From positions 91,826-155,825 of the forward strand of contig CAWKDW010000007.1 in the NCBI GenBank assembly GCA_963848475.1: a stretch of DNA of 64,000 nucleotides, written 5' to 3'. Of the stretch, positions 34,899-43,414 are shown one piece after another; positions within the stretch are counted from its first letter, which is position 1; each line of letters starts with the position of its first letter. The position numbers and the translations under genes are program-made. The DNA is from Solirubrobacter sp963848475. Lineage in GTDB: Bacteria; Actinomycetota; Thermoleophilia; Solirubrobacterales; Solirubrobacteraceae. The notes under the pieces are model-generated. The model saw only the letters and a list, made by a program, of their open reading frames with translations. It was not told the DNA's origin and made no database searches.

Positions 34899-35179
34899 CC
34901 CGCACGGTATGGCGCGCGGCCTCGTTTGCCCTCAGGGGAAAGGCGTGTGGCGGTTGCGGGTTTCCCACAGGCGGCGGCTTCGATGCCGGGGCGAACTTCG
35001 TGTGGGAGTCAGGTGAGTGAATAGTTGGATGAATCGGTTAACTTTAGTCCGGGGTTTGATTGCTTTCCGCTCGTATGTGGCGTAAGTTCGCGCTTGTTAA
35101 GCAAAGTCGGTTGGGTCATTGGCGCGCAGGCGCCGCTTTGTTTTGCCGGTGAACTGAGGGCTGAGGAGGATGTACCGCC
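34899..35179. other. Intergenic region with less GC-rich leader of the Tat-signal gene
   Basis: The region lies between divergent genes and is noticeably richer in A/T than its surroundings from about 35020 to 35110, as expected for a promoter zone. AGGAGG at 35163-35168 is a strong ribosome-binding site for the GTG at 35180. An imperfect GGCGC/GCGCC palindrome lies at about 35119-35132. I see no gene or clear operator. Confidence 0.5.
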
Positions 35180-36509
35180 GTGAGCACGGATGATCTCCGC
35201 GTGGACCGCCGCAAGTTTTTGGGCGGAGCAGCAGGAGTGGCAGGCGCAGCAGCGTTTGCCACCTGGGCTCCAGGGGCGTTCAGTCGCCCGGGCGGCCCGA
35301 CAGCACCGATCGTGGGCAAGGAGCAGCTGGCCTGCCAGCACTTCTCGGTCCGCGACGCGACGACCCGTGTGTCGGCGAAGCTGGCTGACGGGTCGCCGAA
35401 CCCCAACGCCGTCATGGGGTACCTCGGAGGTCCCGAACTTCCCTCAGGATCCGACCGATCTCGGTCCGCTCGTGCCGCTCCCCGGCGGCTACAAGGAAGT
35501 CTTCGAGTTCCTGGGCGAGGCCGGCTACGGCGGCTTCGAGTTCTACACGCTGAGTCAGAACGCCCAGAACCCGGGCGGCTCCAACCCCGGCGCCGCCGCG
35601 ATCCGCGGCTGGCTGGACGCGGCCGGCATCAAGTCCGTCGGCACGCATCAGGGCGGGCTCGGCATGTTCACGCAGACCCCCGGCAGCCCGGGGCAGGGCA
35701 CGATCAACGCGACCGGTCTCGCGCGGATCGCCGACGCCCAGGTGCTCGGGCACACGATGATCGGCACCGCCGGCGACCCCAGCAGCGCCAACACGACGGC
35801 GGCCTGGGACACCGTCTGCGCGAACTACAGCAAGATGGGCGAGTTGATGCTCGAGAACTACGGCATCAAGGTCTACCTGCACCCCGAGCAGAACAACTGG
35901 AACTTCATCGCCGACCCGGCCATCCCAGTCGCCGATCGTCCGCACCGGATCGACTACTGGGTCGCGAACACGGACCCGCGGTACGTGTTCATCGAGCCGG
36001 ACATCTTCCACATGTACAACGCCCGCGGCCGCTTCCCGAACCCGGACGGCTCGCTGTGGGACCCGATCTCCTACATGCAGAACAACTGGAAGCGCCTCGT
36101 GGGCTGGCACGTCAAGGACGCCAACCGCACGGTCAACGCAGTGGCACCTCCGGGCAACGCCTGGGAGCAGACGGCGATCCGCGCCGGCTTCCCCATCGCG
36201 GGCGGCGTCGACGTCATCTACTCCACCGAGGGCCACCTCGGCAACGGTGCCGCGGCTGCCGCGCAGCCCGGCTTCACGCCAACCGCATATGGTTTCGACC
36301 CCGGCGCGAAGGCTCCGAGCGCACAGCCCGGCCTCGACCCGCGGGTCTGGAGCTTCAGGCGGGAGTTCACCGAGATCCGGTCCAACCGCGCCAAGGGCTT
36401 CAAGTTCCACATCGTGGAGTCCGACAGCGGTCCCGGCCCGGCTACCGACCTCGGTCGCTCGCTGCGGCACGCCAAGTACAGCGCCAAGCTCCTCCTCGGG
36501 CTCAAGTAG
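35180..36509 (+). CDS. Tat-exported sugar phosphate isomerase/epimerase-like protein (frameshifted)
   Basis: A Tat signal (RRKFLGGAAGVAGAAAFATW) is at residues 11-30. An AP-endonuclease-2-like TIM barrel follows: GYKEVFEFLGEAGYGGFEFY, IKSVGTHQGGLGMF, LGHTMIGTAG, KVYLHPEQNNWNFIADP, RYVFIEPDIFHMYNARG, GWHVKDANRTVNAV and GVDVIYSTEGHLGNG. The first 83 residues and the rest lie in different frames: the extra C in CCC at 35432-35434 separates GYLGGP from NFPQDPTDLG. Restored, the protein has about 442 residues. Family members of this exported kind are annotated only as isomerase-like; the substrate is unknown. The GTG start has AGGAGG 12 bases upstream. Confidence 0.87.
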
Positions 36510-36521
36510 CGGGCGCACGTC

Positions 36522-37220
36522 GTGCGTTCGCAGACGATGTATCCGATGCGAGTGGTCCTCGCGGCGTTGCTCGTGCTCCTCTTCGTGCCCGCGGGCGCGT
36601 TGGCGCACGGTGACGCTTCGGCCCACTATCTCGAGACCGGTTCGCTCTACCCCGCTTTCGGTCTGCGGCCCTCACAGGCCGCCGAGCTGAAGCTCATGGG
36701 GCTCCTGGATGCCGCCGATAAGGCCGGCTATCCGGTGAAGGTCTCCCTGGTGGGGGACGCGGGCGACGTCAACGACATGCCGGAGAGACTCCGGGAGCCG
36801 CAGGCGTATGCCGAATGGGTCGCAACGGAGCTTCGGAAGGCGAGCGTGCCGATGAGCGCCCCCGTGCTGATCGTCTCCCCTTACGGAGTCGGCATCGCCG
36901 GCCCGGACGCCGCTCGCGGTGACGCGAAGCGGCTGCTGGCCGGATTGAGTGTGCCGCCCGCAGCGGGTGGGGATCAGCTGGCCGAGACCGCACTGGCCGC
37001 CGTTCGGCAGGTCGCCGAACTCAACGGGCACGCGCTGCCCGTCAACGTGCCGCCGCTGCAGGTGCCCAGCGTGCCGCCGGTCCCGAGCAGTTCGGGCCCT
37101 GGCTATGACCTCAGCGGCCTGACGCCGTTCGCGGTGTTCATCGCGATCTTCGGCAGCGCCGTGGCCTACCTCAAGATCCGCACGCGGATGGCTAGCCGCC
37201 GCTCGCTGACAGGTGCCTGA
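36522..37220 (+). CDS. Secreted protein with C-terminal membrane anchor, unknown function (TPM-like)
   Basis: 232 residues. The signal peptide is MRVVLAALLVLLFVPAGALA (start at 36522 GTG, or ATG 36537/36546; no clear ribosome-binding site). A soluble domain contains AGYPVKVSLVGDAGDVNDMP, AYAEWVATELRKA and APVLIVSPYGVGIAG, a layout resembling TPM-type extracytoplasmic domains. The TM near 203-221 (FAVFIAIFGSAVAYLKI) has a basic inside end. The gene starting at 63877 has a similar mature start (ADGDPASDVL versus AHGDASAHYL). It lies between two secreted-protein genes on the same strand. Confidence 0.72.
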   Translation: MRSQTMYPMRVVLAALLVLLFVPAGALAHGDASAHYLETGSLYPAFGLRPSQAAELKLMGLLDAADKAGYPVKVSLVGDAGDVNDMPERLREPQAYAEWVATELRKASVPMSAPVLIVSPYGVGIAGPDAARGDAKRLLAGLSVPPAAGGDQLAETALAAVRQVAELNGHALPVNVPPLQVPSVPPVPSSSGPGYDLSGLTPFAVFIAIFGSAVAYLKIRTRMASRRSLTGA

Positions 37221-37273
37221 GGTCGCTCGACATGAACTTCATCCGAAAATTTGCAGTTGCGAGGGAGAGAATC

Positions 37274-38518
37274 GTGACACACCCAATCCGCACCTTGATG
37301 GCCGGGGCAGGGGCGCTGCTAGCAGCAGCCGCCTTCGCCGCACCGGCTGCCATGGCCGCACCGGTGCTCTACGGAGCCACCGGACTCACCGACACCGACA
37401 CCCTGCCGGCGTCGAACCTCTACACGATCAACCCCGACACCGGCGCGACCACCAGCGTCGGCTCGATCGGCAAGGCCCTCACCGGCCTGGCCGTCGACGG
37501 TACGAGCGGGACGCTCTACGGCGTGACCGCGGGCGTGCAGCTCGCCGGCACCGCGCGTGAGCTGCTGACGATCAACCCGGCCACGGGCGCGAGCACGGTC
37601 GTCGGGACGCTCGGCGTCAACGAGATCGAGGACATCGCGTTCAGCCCCCTCGGCCAGCTCTACGGTTGGAACGAGACCGGCGACGACCTCTACACCATCA
37701 ACAAGGCGACCGGCGCGATCGCCAAGGTCGGCGAGGCCGGCCTCGGCGTCACGTTCGGCGATGGCCTGTCCTTCGACCGCAACGGTCAGCTGTGGGGCCT
37801 GCTCGACGGTGACTTCGGTCACGTCTTCGCGATCAACCCGGCCTCGGGCTCGGCCACTCCGGTGGCGGGCGTGCGCCTGACCGGTTCCCCGAACAAGTCG
37901 GGCAACCAGATCTCCAGCATGTCGGCCGCCTGCGACGGGCTGACGATGTACGGCGTCGTCAACGACTTCGGCGGGGCCACCAACCTGGTCACGATCGATC
38001 TCGCGACCGGCGCGATCACCAACAAGGGCTCTTCGATCGCCGCGCTCGACGCGATCGCGTGGGGCGGCTGCCCGCCGCCGCCGCAGACGAACGTGAGCGG
38101 CACCGTGGCGGCGACGCTGTCGTTGACCCTCGGCGTGCCGGTGAGCTTCGGCGCCTTCGTCCCGGGCACGACGCGGACCTACCTCGCGGGCACGACGGCG
38201 AACATCATCTCCACGGCCGGTGACGCGCTGCTGAGCGTCTCCGACCCGAGCTCGACGAACACGGGTCACATGGTCAACGGCGCGTTCGCGCTGCCGCAGT
38301 TCCTGCAGGCCCGCGCACGCAACGCCGCGAACACCGGTACCGCATACAACAACGTCGGCTCCTCGGCCTCACCGCTGAACCTGCTGAGCTACAGCGGTCC
38401 GACCTCCAACGACGCGGTCACGCTGGAGTTCAGCCAGTTGGTCAACTCGACCGACGCCCTCCGGACGGGCACGTACAGCAAGACGCTGACGTACACCCTG
38501 TCCACCACGACGCCGTAG
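37274..38518 (+). CDS. Secreted beta-propeller-like protein with shared C-terminal sorting-like domain
   Basis: 414 residues from GTG 37274. This start has an AGGGAGA ribosome-binding site and leaves a clean signal peptide (MAGAGALLAAAAFAAPAAMA); ATG 37232 in the same frame is the alternative. Residues 40-265 are repeated strands of the form LYTINPDTGATTSVGS, LLTINPATGASTVVGT, LYTINKATGAIAKVGE and FAINPASGSATPVAG, i.e. a DUF4394-like propeller. After a PPPPQT linker the last 142 residues (from 38090) are the domain also found in the haem peroxidase and the LVIVD protein. It ends ALRTGTYSKTLTYTLSTTTP. A strong hairpin terminator follows. Confidence 0.85.
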   Translation: MTHPIRTLMAGAGALLAAAAFAAPAAMAAPVLYGATGLTDTDTLPASNLYTINPDTGATTSVGSIGKALTGLAVDGTSGTLYGVTAGVQLAGTARELLTINPATGASTVVGTLGVNEIEDIAFSPLGQLYGWNETGDDLYTINKATGAIAKVGEAGLGVTFGDGLSFDRNGQLWGLLDGDFGHVFAINPASGSATPVAGVRLTGSPNKSGNQISSMSAACDGLTMYGVVNDFGGATNLVTIDLATGAITNKGSSIAALDAIAWGGCPPPPQTNVSGTVAATLSLTLGVPVSFGAFVPGTTRTYLAGTTANIISTAGDALLSVSDPSSTNTGHMVNGAFALPQFLQARARNAANTGTAYNNVGSSASPLNLLSYSGPTSNDAVTLEFSQLVNSTDALRTGTYSKTLTYTLSTTTP

Positions 38519-38523
38519 CGTTC

Positions 38524-38563
38524 AGTCCCGGGGTCGCGAGCCACGCTCGCGACCCCGGGGACT
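38524..38563. terminator. Bidirectional hairpin terminator
   Basis: A near-perfect palindrome. CCCGGGGTCGCGAGC (38527-38541) pairs with GCTCGCGACCCCGGG (38545-38559) around a 3-base loop, with outer AGT/ACT pairing after a one-base bulge. It begins six bases after the stop of the secreted protein and overlaps the end of the convergent STAS-like gene. No T tract. Confidence 0.7.
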
Positions 38564-38906
38564 AGCGTTCGGCGGCAAGAGCCAGGCGACGCGCGACGGC
38601 CATCAGGTCGTCACGCACGTCTTCAACGACGGCGACGATCTCGCTCAGCTCGAGCGAGACCTCATGGCCCTGCCGCTGGGCGTGGTCGATCGCCCGTGTC
38701 AGAGCCTTGATCGCGGAGGCGTCGACGCGGCCGGAGAGCGTGAGCCGGGTACGTGCCAGCGCCGGCCAGGCCCGGACTTCGAGGCGATGGACGGCAGGGA
38801 CGAAGCGCTTCTCAGGCGAGAACGCCGGCCGCGCGCGGGCCCGCCCGCGCCGCGTTGCGAGGCCGACGATCGTGGAGTCACGAGTGTGGCCTCGCGCGAA
38901 GTTCAT
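38562..38906 (-). CDS. STAS-like domain protein
   Basis: 114 residues; the first 40 are basic and possibly not translated. The remainder (TRLTLSGRVDASAIKALTRA, then GHEVSLELSEIVAVVEDVRDD) has the alternating strand-helix pattern of anti-anti-sigma STAS domains, with no conserved phosphorylatable Ser-Leu-Ile core. An internal GTG (VPAVHRL) may be the true start. The role is unknown; a weak link to stress-sigma control is possible. Confidence 0.5.
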   Translation of the reverse strand: MNFARGHTRDSTIVGLATRRGRARARPAFSPEKRFVPAVHRLEVRAWPALARTRLTLSGRVDASAIKALTRAIDHAQRQGHEVSLELSEIVAVVEDVRDDLMAVARRLALAAER

Positions 38907-38977
38907 GAGAGCAACAAACGCAGCCCGCTCAAGAAGCTTGCGGGCAGAACTGTGTGAGGGGCGTCACACGAGCCGGA

Positions 38978-39796
38978 TCACAACGGGATATAGCGCGTGG
39001 CGATGACCTTTCGTGCCTTGGGACTGGTCTTGATCCAGCGCAGGAAACGCTTGAGGGCGCCACGCGCCGGGCCCTTGGTGACGACGGCGAGCGGCCGCTG
39101 CGCCGGGTAGGTGCCCGCGCGGACGGTGGCGCGGTTGCACGGCACGCCGTTGTAGCTGACGAGGTGGACGCCTTGGGTCTCGATCAGGTCGCCGTAGCCC
39201 CACGCCGCCGGATCCGTGCGCACGTAGTCGCGCACCTGGCTCGTCGTCGTGAACGTTCGCGGGGAATAGGTGATCCGTAGTCCGGGGTCGAGAAACACGG
39301 ATGCCCAATACAGCGCTACCGGGGCGGAGATGACGGCACCGACCGACACGATCGAGTCGGTGCGCTGGGAGCCTGGTATCTGGGACCAGTTCGTCGCCTG
39401 GCCGGTCAGCAACTGCTGAACCGTCGCGCGCGAGAGATTCGCGACAGGGTTGGACGGGTGGGTGTAGATGCACAGTGCGCTGAGCGCAAACGGGTTCAGA
39501 ACCACACCGGGCGGATCACTCGGACCGAGGTTACGGGCCAGTCCGCCGCCGTCGACGGTGCCGCGGAGCGCGTCGAGGACGCCGGTGTTCGGACCGCCGG
39601 GGACGAACGAGAACCGGGGCGGGTTGCGCACCGAATGCCGGTAGTAGTACGCCAGGTCGGCGAGGATCGCGTTGACCACCGGCGGGCCGTTGAGGGTGAT
39701 CGTCGCCGGTCGCTTCGCCGCCGCGGCGGAGGCCGGGTGGGGGAGCGCGGCGATCAGGGCGACGGCGAGGGCCGGGGCGAAGACGCGTCGCCTCAT
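38978..39796 (-). CDS. Periplasmic phosphate-binding (PstS-like) family protein
   Basis: 272 residues with a signal peptide (1-25, LAVALIAALPHPASAA). Type-II binding-protein pattern: ITLNGPPVVNAILADLAYYY, PRFSFVPGGPNTGVLDALRG, the following TVDGGGLARNLG (typical of PstS, where a Ser/Gly-rich loop binds phosphate), IYTHPSNPVANLSRATVQQL and LLTGQATNWSQIPGS. The usual first TGSG-type loop is altered to NGPPV, so the ligand may not be phosphate. No transporter genes are adjacent. It follows the subtilase fusion with an ATGA overlap, so it is presumably co-expressed with it. Confidence 0.75.
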   Translation of the reverse strand: MRRRVFAPALAVALIAALPHPASAAAAKRPATITLNGPPVVNAILADLAYYYRHSVRNPPRFSFVPGGPNTGVLDALRGTVDGGGLARNLGPSDPPGVVLNPFALSALCIYTHPSNPVANLSRATVQQLLTGQATNWSQIPGSQRTDSIVSVGAVISAPVALYWASVFLDPGLRITYSPRTFTTTSQVRDYVRTDPAAWGYGDLIETQGVHLVSYNGVPCNRATVRAGTYPAQRPLAVVTKGPARGALKRFLRWIKTSPKARKVIATRYIPL

Positions 39797-41997
39797 GACA
39801 GATCCTCGGCGCCCACGTGCTTCCCGCCGCCCACACCCCGCTTGCCGGCACGGAGCTTGGACACGCGGCGCGAACCCGTGGCCAGCATCTGTCCGGCCGC
39901 GTTGAGCGCGTCGATCTTGACCTTCTTGCCCTTGCGTTTGAGGTTGACGACGAAGGGCGAGTTGCGCGGCTTCAGGCTGGCGGCCTTGCGGCGGTCGACG
40001 CTGACGCGGTAGCTCGCGATCGCCGTGGAGGAGCCGAGCAGCGCGGCCTGAAACTGGATCTTCGACCCCTTCTTCGTGGCGCGCAGCACGCGCAGCTCCG
40101 GCGACTGCGTGGTTCCGTAGCTGACCGCGGAGGTCGCGGCGACCGCCGAGCGCAGCGCGTCGAGGTAGCCCGCGCCGACGGGGAGCGCGGCCCGCGCCGC
40201 GCTCTGAAGCATCACGCCGCGCAGTTCCTCCGCGCTGATCCTCGGGTTTACCGAAACCATCAGCGCGGCCACGCCGGCGACCATCGGCGACGCCATCGAG
40301 GTCCCCGACTTGTACTCGTAGTCGCCGCTGTTGGACGTCGAGAGGATCGCCTGCCCGGGGGCGGCGATCTGGACGGTGACGCGGCCGAAGTTCGAGTTCT
40401 CGTCGAGCGTCTTGCCCTGCTCGGGGGCGGTCGCGGCGACGCCGATCAGGTTCGCCGAGGGGATCGCCGCCGGATAGGACGGCTGGGCGTCGATGTCGCG
40501 CGCGCTGTTGCCGGCGGAGACGACGACGAGGACGTTGGCCGCCCGGGCGGCCGCGACCGCCGTATCGAGCCGGGGATCGGGGTCGTCGCCCTGGATGCTG
40601 ACGTTGATGATGCGCGCGCCGTTGGCCGCGGCGTAGCGGATTCCCTCGGCCTCGGCGCCGGTGGTGCCGCTCCCGTCCGCGGCGAGGACCTTGACCGCCA
40701 TCAGCTTCGCCCTCGGGGCGGCCCCGACGACACCGCGGCCGTTCATCGCCGCCGCGACGATCCCCGCCACGTGCGTGCCGTGGCCATGGCCGTCGCTGAC
40801 GTCCTGGCCGGGCCTGGTGGTCGTCAGATCGACGCCGTGGACGTCATCGACGTAGCCGTTGCCGTCATCGTCGACGCCGTTGCCGGGGACCTCGCCGAAG
40901 TTGGTCCAGATGTTCGGGGCGAGATCAGGATGGTCGATCTTGATGCCGCTGTCGACGATCGCGACCGTGACGCCTGCTCCCTGCGAGAGCGTCCAGGCCT
41001 GCGGAAGGTCGAGCACGCTGTCCGGGCCGACGGCCCACTGCTCGTCCTGTCGCGATTCGGTCGACGCGTGCGCTCGGGCGGTCTGCGCGCCGCCGGTCCA
41101 GTAGCGCGAGAGATCCGAGACCTTGCTGATGCCCAGCTCACGCGCCTTCGCGATCTTGATCGCGAACACGTTGCGATCCTGCGCGCGGGCGCTCTTGAGC
41201 GGCTTCGCCTTGAGCTTGGCGAGCGCGCTGCGCAGCGACGAGCCGCCGAGGTACTCGCGCAGCGAGCCGGCGTAGCCGGGGGCGACATCGATGCGCCTCT
41301 TGCGCAGGGCGGCGACGATCTGCGGGCGGAAGCCGCGAACGCTGCGAACGACGACGCGGTAGCCGGCGCCGCGCAGAGCGGCTCCATAGAGGTACGCCAG
41401 CGTCTTGTTCTCCGCGAAGTCCTGGTAGCCGACGACGATCCTCGGGCCGCGCTTGGTCACCTTGTCCCCGCCGAGGCCGTTCGCGTCGATGAACTCACCG
41501 CCGACCGCCTCGGGCACCCGGCCGTCGATCACCTGCTGGTTGAGCCCGCGCAGCGCGAGGGTGCTCAGCAGCGCGGAGGCGGCGTTCAGCCGGCGCTGCA
41601 GTGGGCGTCCGTACCGGCTCAAGGTCGCCGAGCGGACGATCGGCGTGATGCGATCGGGGCCGATCATGCGCCGGTCGTCGCGCAGCGTGGTCACGTCCGG
41701 GCGCGAGAGCTGCGGATTGGAGGAGAACGCGACCGCGACCTCGGCCAAGCCGTCATCGAGCGCCTCGATCCCCGCGTCGGCGTTCGCGAGCTTGACGAGG
41801 TTCGCGCCGGGATCGAGCTTGTAGACCTTCTTCAACCCAGGTACGCAGTTCGGGTTGGTGACGCAATCCGCGGGCGCGGCGAAGCGCACGAGCGGGGCCT
41901 GCTTGGCGCTGCTCTGCGCGCTGAACAGTGGTACGAGCACCACTCCTAGCGCCGCGGCGCGGCGCAGGGTGCTCATGTCGAGAGAGCGTGCGACCAT
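39793..41997 (-). CDS. Subtilisin-like (S8) protease with circularly permuted OpuAC-type ligand-binding domain
   Basis: 734 residues. Signal peptide about 8-31 (an in-frame ATG at residue 8 may be the start). Residues 43-178 match the C-terminal half of osmoprotectant-binding OpuAC proteins (CVPGLKKVYKLD, AEVAVAFSSNPQLS, VTTLRDDRRMIGP, LRGLNQQVIDGRVPEAVGGE). Residues 186-300 match the N-terminal half (RIVVGYQDFAENKTLAYLYG, ALRKRRIDVAPGYAGSL, ELGISKVSDLSRYW). The order is reversed relative to the family and no segment is missing. The S8 domain (325-600) has D349 in AIVDSG, H409 in GHGTHVAGI and S567 in GTSMASPMVAG, all intact. It then ends with about 120 beta-rich residues. Ligand-controlled proteolysis is inference. 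The ATGA overlap leads into the PstS-like gene. Confidence 0.88.
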   Translation of the reverse strand: MVARSLDMSTLRRAAALGVVLVPLFSAQSSAKQAPLVRFAAPADCVTNPNCVPGLKKVYKLDPGANLVKLANADAGIEALDDGLAEVAVAFSSNPQLSRPDVTTLRDDRRMIGPDRITPIVRSATLSRYGRPLQRRLNAASALLSTLALRGLNQQVIDGRVPEAVGGEFIDANGLGGDKVTKRGPRIVVGYQDFAENKTLAYLYGAALRGAGYRVVVRSVRGFRPQIVAALRKRRIDVAPGYAGSLREYLGGSSLRSALAKLKAKPLKSARAQDRNVFAIKIAKARELGISKVSDLSRYWTGGAQTARAHASTESRQDEQWAVGPDSVLDLPQAWTLSQGAGVTVAIVDSGIKIDHPDLAPNIWTNFGEVPGNGVDDDGNGYVDDVHGVDLTTTRPGQDVSDGHGHGTHVAGIVAAAMNGRGVVGAAPRAKLMAVKVLAADGSGTTGAEAEGIRYAAANGARIINVSIQGDDPDPRLDTAVAAARAANVLVVVSAGNSARDIDAQPSYPAAIPSANLIGVAATAPEQGKTLDENSNFGRVTVQIAAPGQAILSTSNSGDYEYKSGTSMASPMVAGVAALMVSVNPRISAEELRGVMLQSAARAALPVGAGYLDALRSAVAATSAVSYGTTQSPELRVLRATKKGSKIQFQAALLGSSTAIASYRVSVDRRKAASLKPRNSPFVVNLKRKGKKVKIDALNAAGQMLATGSRRVSKLRAGKRGVGGGKHVGAEDLS

Positions 41998-42073
41998 GGC
42001 CGCACGCTCCGCCCGTCATGGGTGAGGACGCATCCTCCCCGGAGGATGACTGCGCGCTCTGGTTTTCTGTAGC

Positions 42074-42475
42074 TTAGGCGAGCGCCTTCGCCTTCAGCGA
42101 ATCGAACTCCGCCTGCGTGATCGCGCCGCTGTCGAGCAGGGCCTTGGCCTTCTCGATCTCGCCGGCCGAACCGGCACCCTGCTGAGTAGCGACGGACTGC
42201 ACGTAGTTGTCGAACTGCGCCTTGTTGGCCTCGGCCTGCGCCGCGGCACGCTCGGACATGCCCGTGCTATTGGCGATCAGGTAGATCAGAACACCAAGGA
42301 ACGGCAGCAGGATCAGGAAGATCAACCAGAACGCCTTGACCCAGCCTGAAGTGTCGTGGCGGCGGAAGAGGTCACCGATGATGATGACCAGGACCCAGAT
42401 CCAGGCGACCCAGAAGAAGAACAGGATCATCGTCCAGAAGACGTCCAGGAACGGATAATCGGCAGCGAACAGCAT
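42074..42475 (-). CDS. Two-TM membrane protein with C-terminal SHOCT motif
   Basis: 133 residues from ATG 42475. GGAGG at 42486-42490 sits 10 bases upstream and rules out the TTG at 42484. TM helices at 8-31 (FWTMILFFFWVAWIWVLVII) and 46-64 (AFWLIFLILLPFLGVLIYLI) are joined by a short basic loop, a phospholipase-D N-terminal-like arrangement. The C-terminus (EIEKAKALLDSGAITQAEFD SLKAKAL) is a SHOCT motif, usually an oligomerisation tag. Function unknown; probably a small envelope stress protein. Confidence 0.87.
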   Translation of the reverse strand: MLFAADYPFLDVFWTMILFFFWVAWIWVLVIIIGDLFRRHDTSGWVKAFWLIFLILLPFLGVLIYLIANSTGMSERAAAQAEANKAQFDNYVQSVATQQGAGSAGEIEKAKALLDSGAITQAEFDSLKAKALA

Positions 42476-42639
42476 GTAGATCAAACCTCCGTCAATCGTG
42501 TGTAGTGCTTTGGAAACCCGCGCTATGGTCGCACGGCGTCCCGCAGAATGGTGGCGCGGCCGCGCTCTACCCGGAGGATTCGCCGCCGGCTGCCGGATTC
42601 ATCCACCCGGCGCCGCGTCCCGGCGGCTGAGCTGCGCGC

Positions 42640-43320
42640 CTACCAGCGGGCCTTGCGCGCGAGCTCGTGGGCGGAGTGGAGGTGGCTCGCGGTGAGGTCC
42701 TCGGCCGCGCCGGCCTCGCCGCGCTCGAGCGCCTCGGCGATCGCGCGGTGCTCGGCGATGAAGCGCTCGATCCGGCCTGGGTCGCGGGCCAGCGTCGCCG
42801 CCGCGATGCGCTGGTGGCGATCGCGCAGCGCGTCGTACTGCCGGACCAGCAGCACGTTGCCGGTCGCCGCGACGATCGCGCGGTGAAAACGCCGATCGGC
42901 CCTGATGAACACGGTGCCGGGCTGCCCGAGGGCAGCCTGCTGCTCGGCGATCGCCGCCTGCAACTCGGCGTGCAGCGCGGCACCGGCGCCGCCGGCGGCG
43001 CGCCGTGAGCAGTAGGGCTCAAGCAGCAGGCGCGCCTCCAGCACGTCGTCGGCCTCGGTGGGCGAGACCGGGATGACGAGGCCACCGCGGCGTGGGTAGA
43101 GGTCCAGCAGCCCCTCGCCCTGCAGCTCGACGAAGGCCTGGCGCACCGGAGTGCGGCTGCATCCGAGCCGCTGCGCGATGTCGTTCTCGCTCAGCAGTGT
43201 GCCGCCGGGGAAGCGCCCGTCGAGCAGTCGGTCCTTGACGTAGTCGTACGCGCGCCGGGACGCCGATGCGCCGGTCGGTCGGTCAACCGTGGACGGGGAG
43301 TCCGAGGACTCGAAACTCAC
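42640..43320 (-). CDS. GntR/FadR-family transcriptional regulator
   Basis: 226 residues from GTG 43320. The N-terminal winged helix reads AYDYVKDRLLDGRFPGGTLL, then SENDIAQRLGCSRTPVRQAF. The FCD-type all-helical effector domain follows, with VLEARLLLEPYCSRRAA, FHRAIVAATGNVLLVRQYDA and FIAEHRAIAEALERGEAGAA (His/Asp metal-binding residues typical of FadR-C). It likely represses a nearby catabolic operon. The upstream region contains the start of the divergent 64-residue gene at 43415, a possible target. Confidence 0.88.
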   Translation of the reverse strand: MSFESSDSPSTVDRPTGASASRRAYDYVKDRLLDGRFPGGTLLSENDIAQRLGCSRTPVRQAFVELQGEGLLDLYPRRGGLVIPVSPTEADDVLEARLLLEPYCSRRAAGGAGAALHAELQAAIAEQQAALGQPGTVFIRADRRFHRAIVAATGNVLLVRQYDALRDRHQRIAAATLARDPGRIERFIAEHRAIAEALERGEAGAAEDLTASHLHSAHELARKARW

Positions 43321-43414
43321 GTTGGCTATCCTAGTGCACAGCTTGTATCCCAGTTGGGTCCAAGCCTGGGAGGGAGCGCCCGGAAGACCGTCACCTCCGA
43401 CCAAAGGAAGTCCC

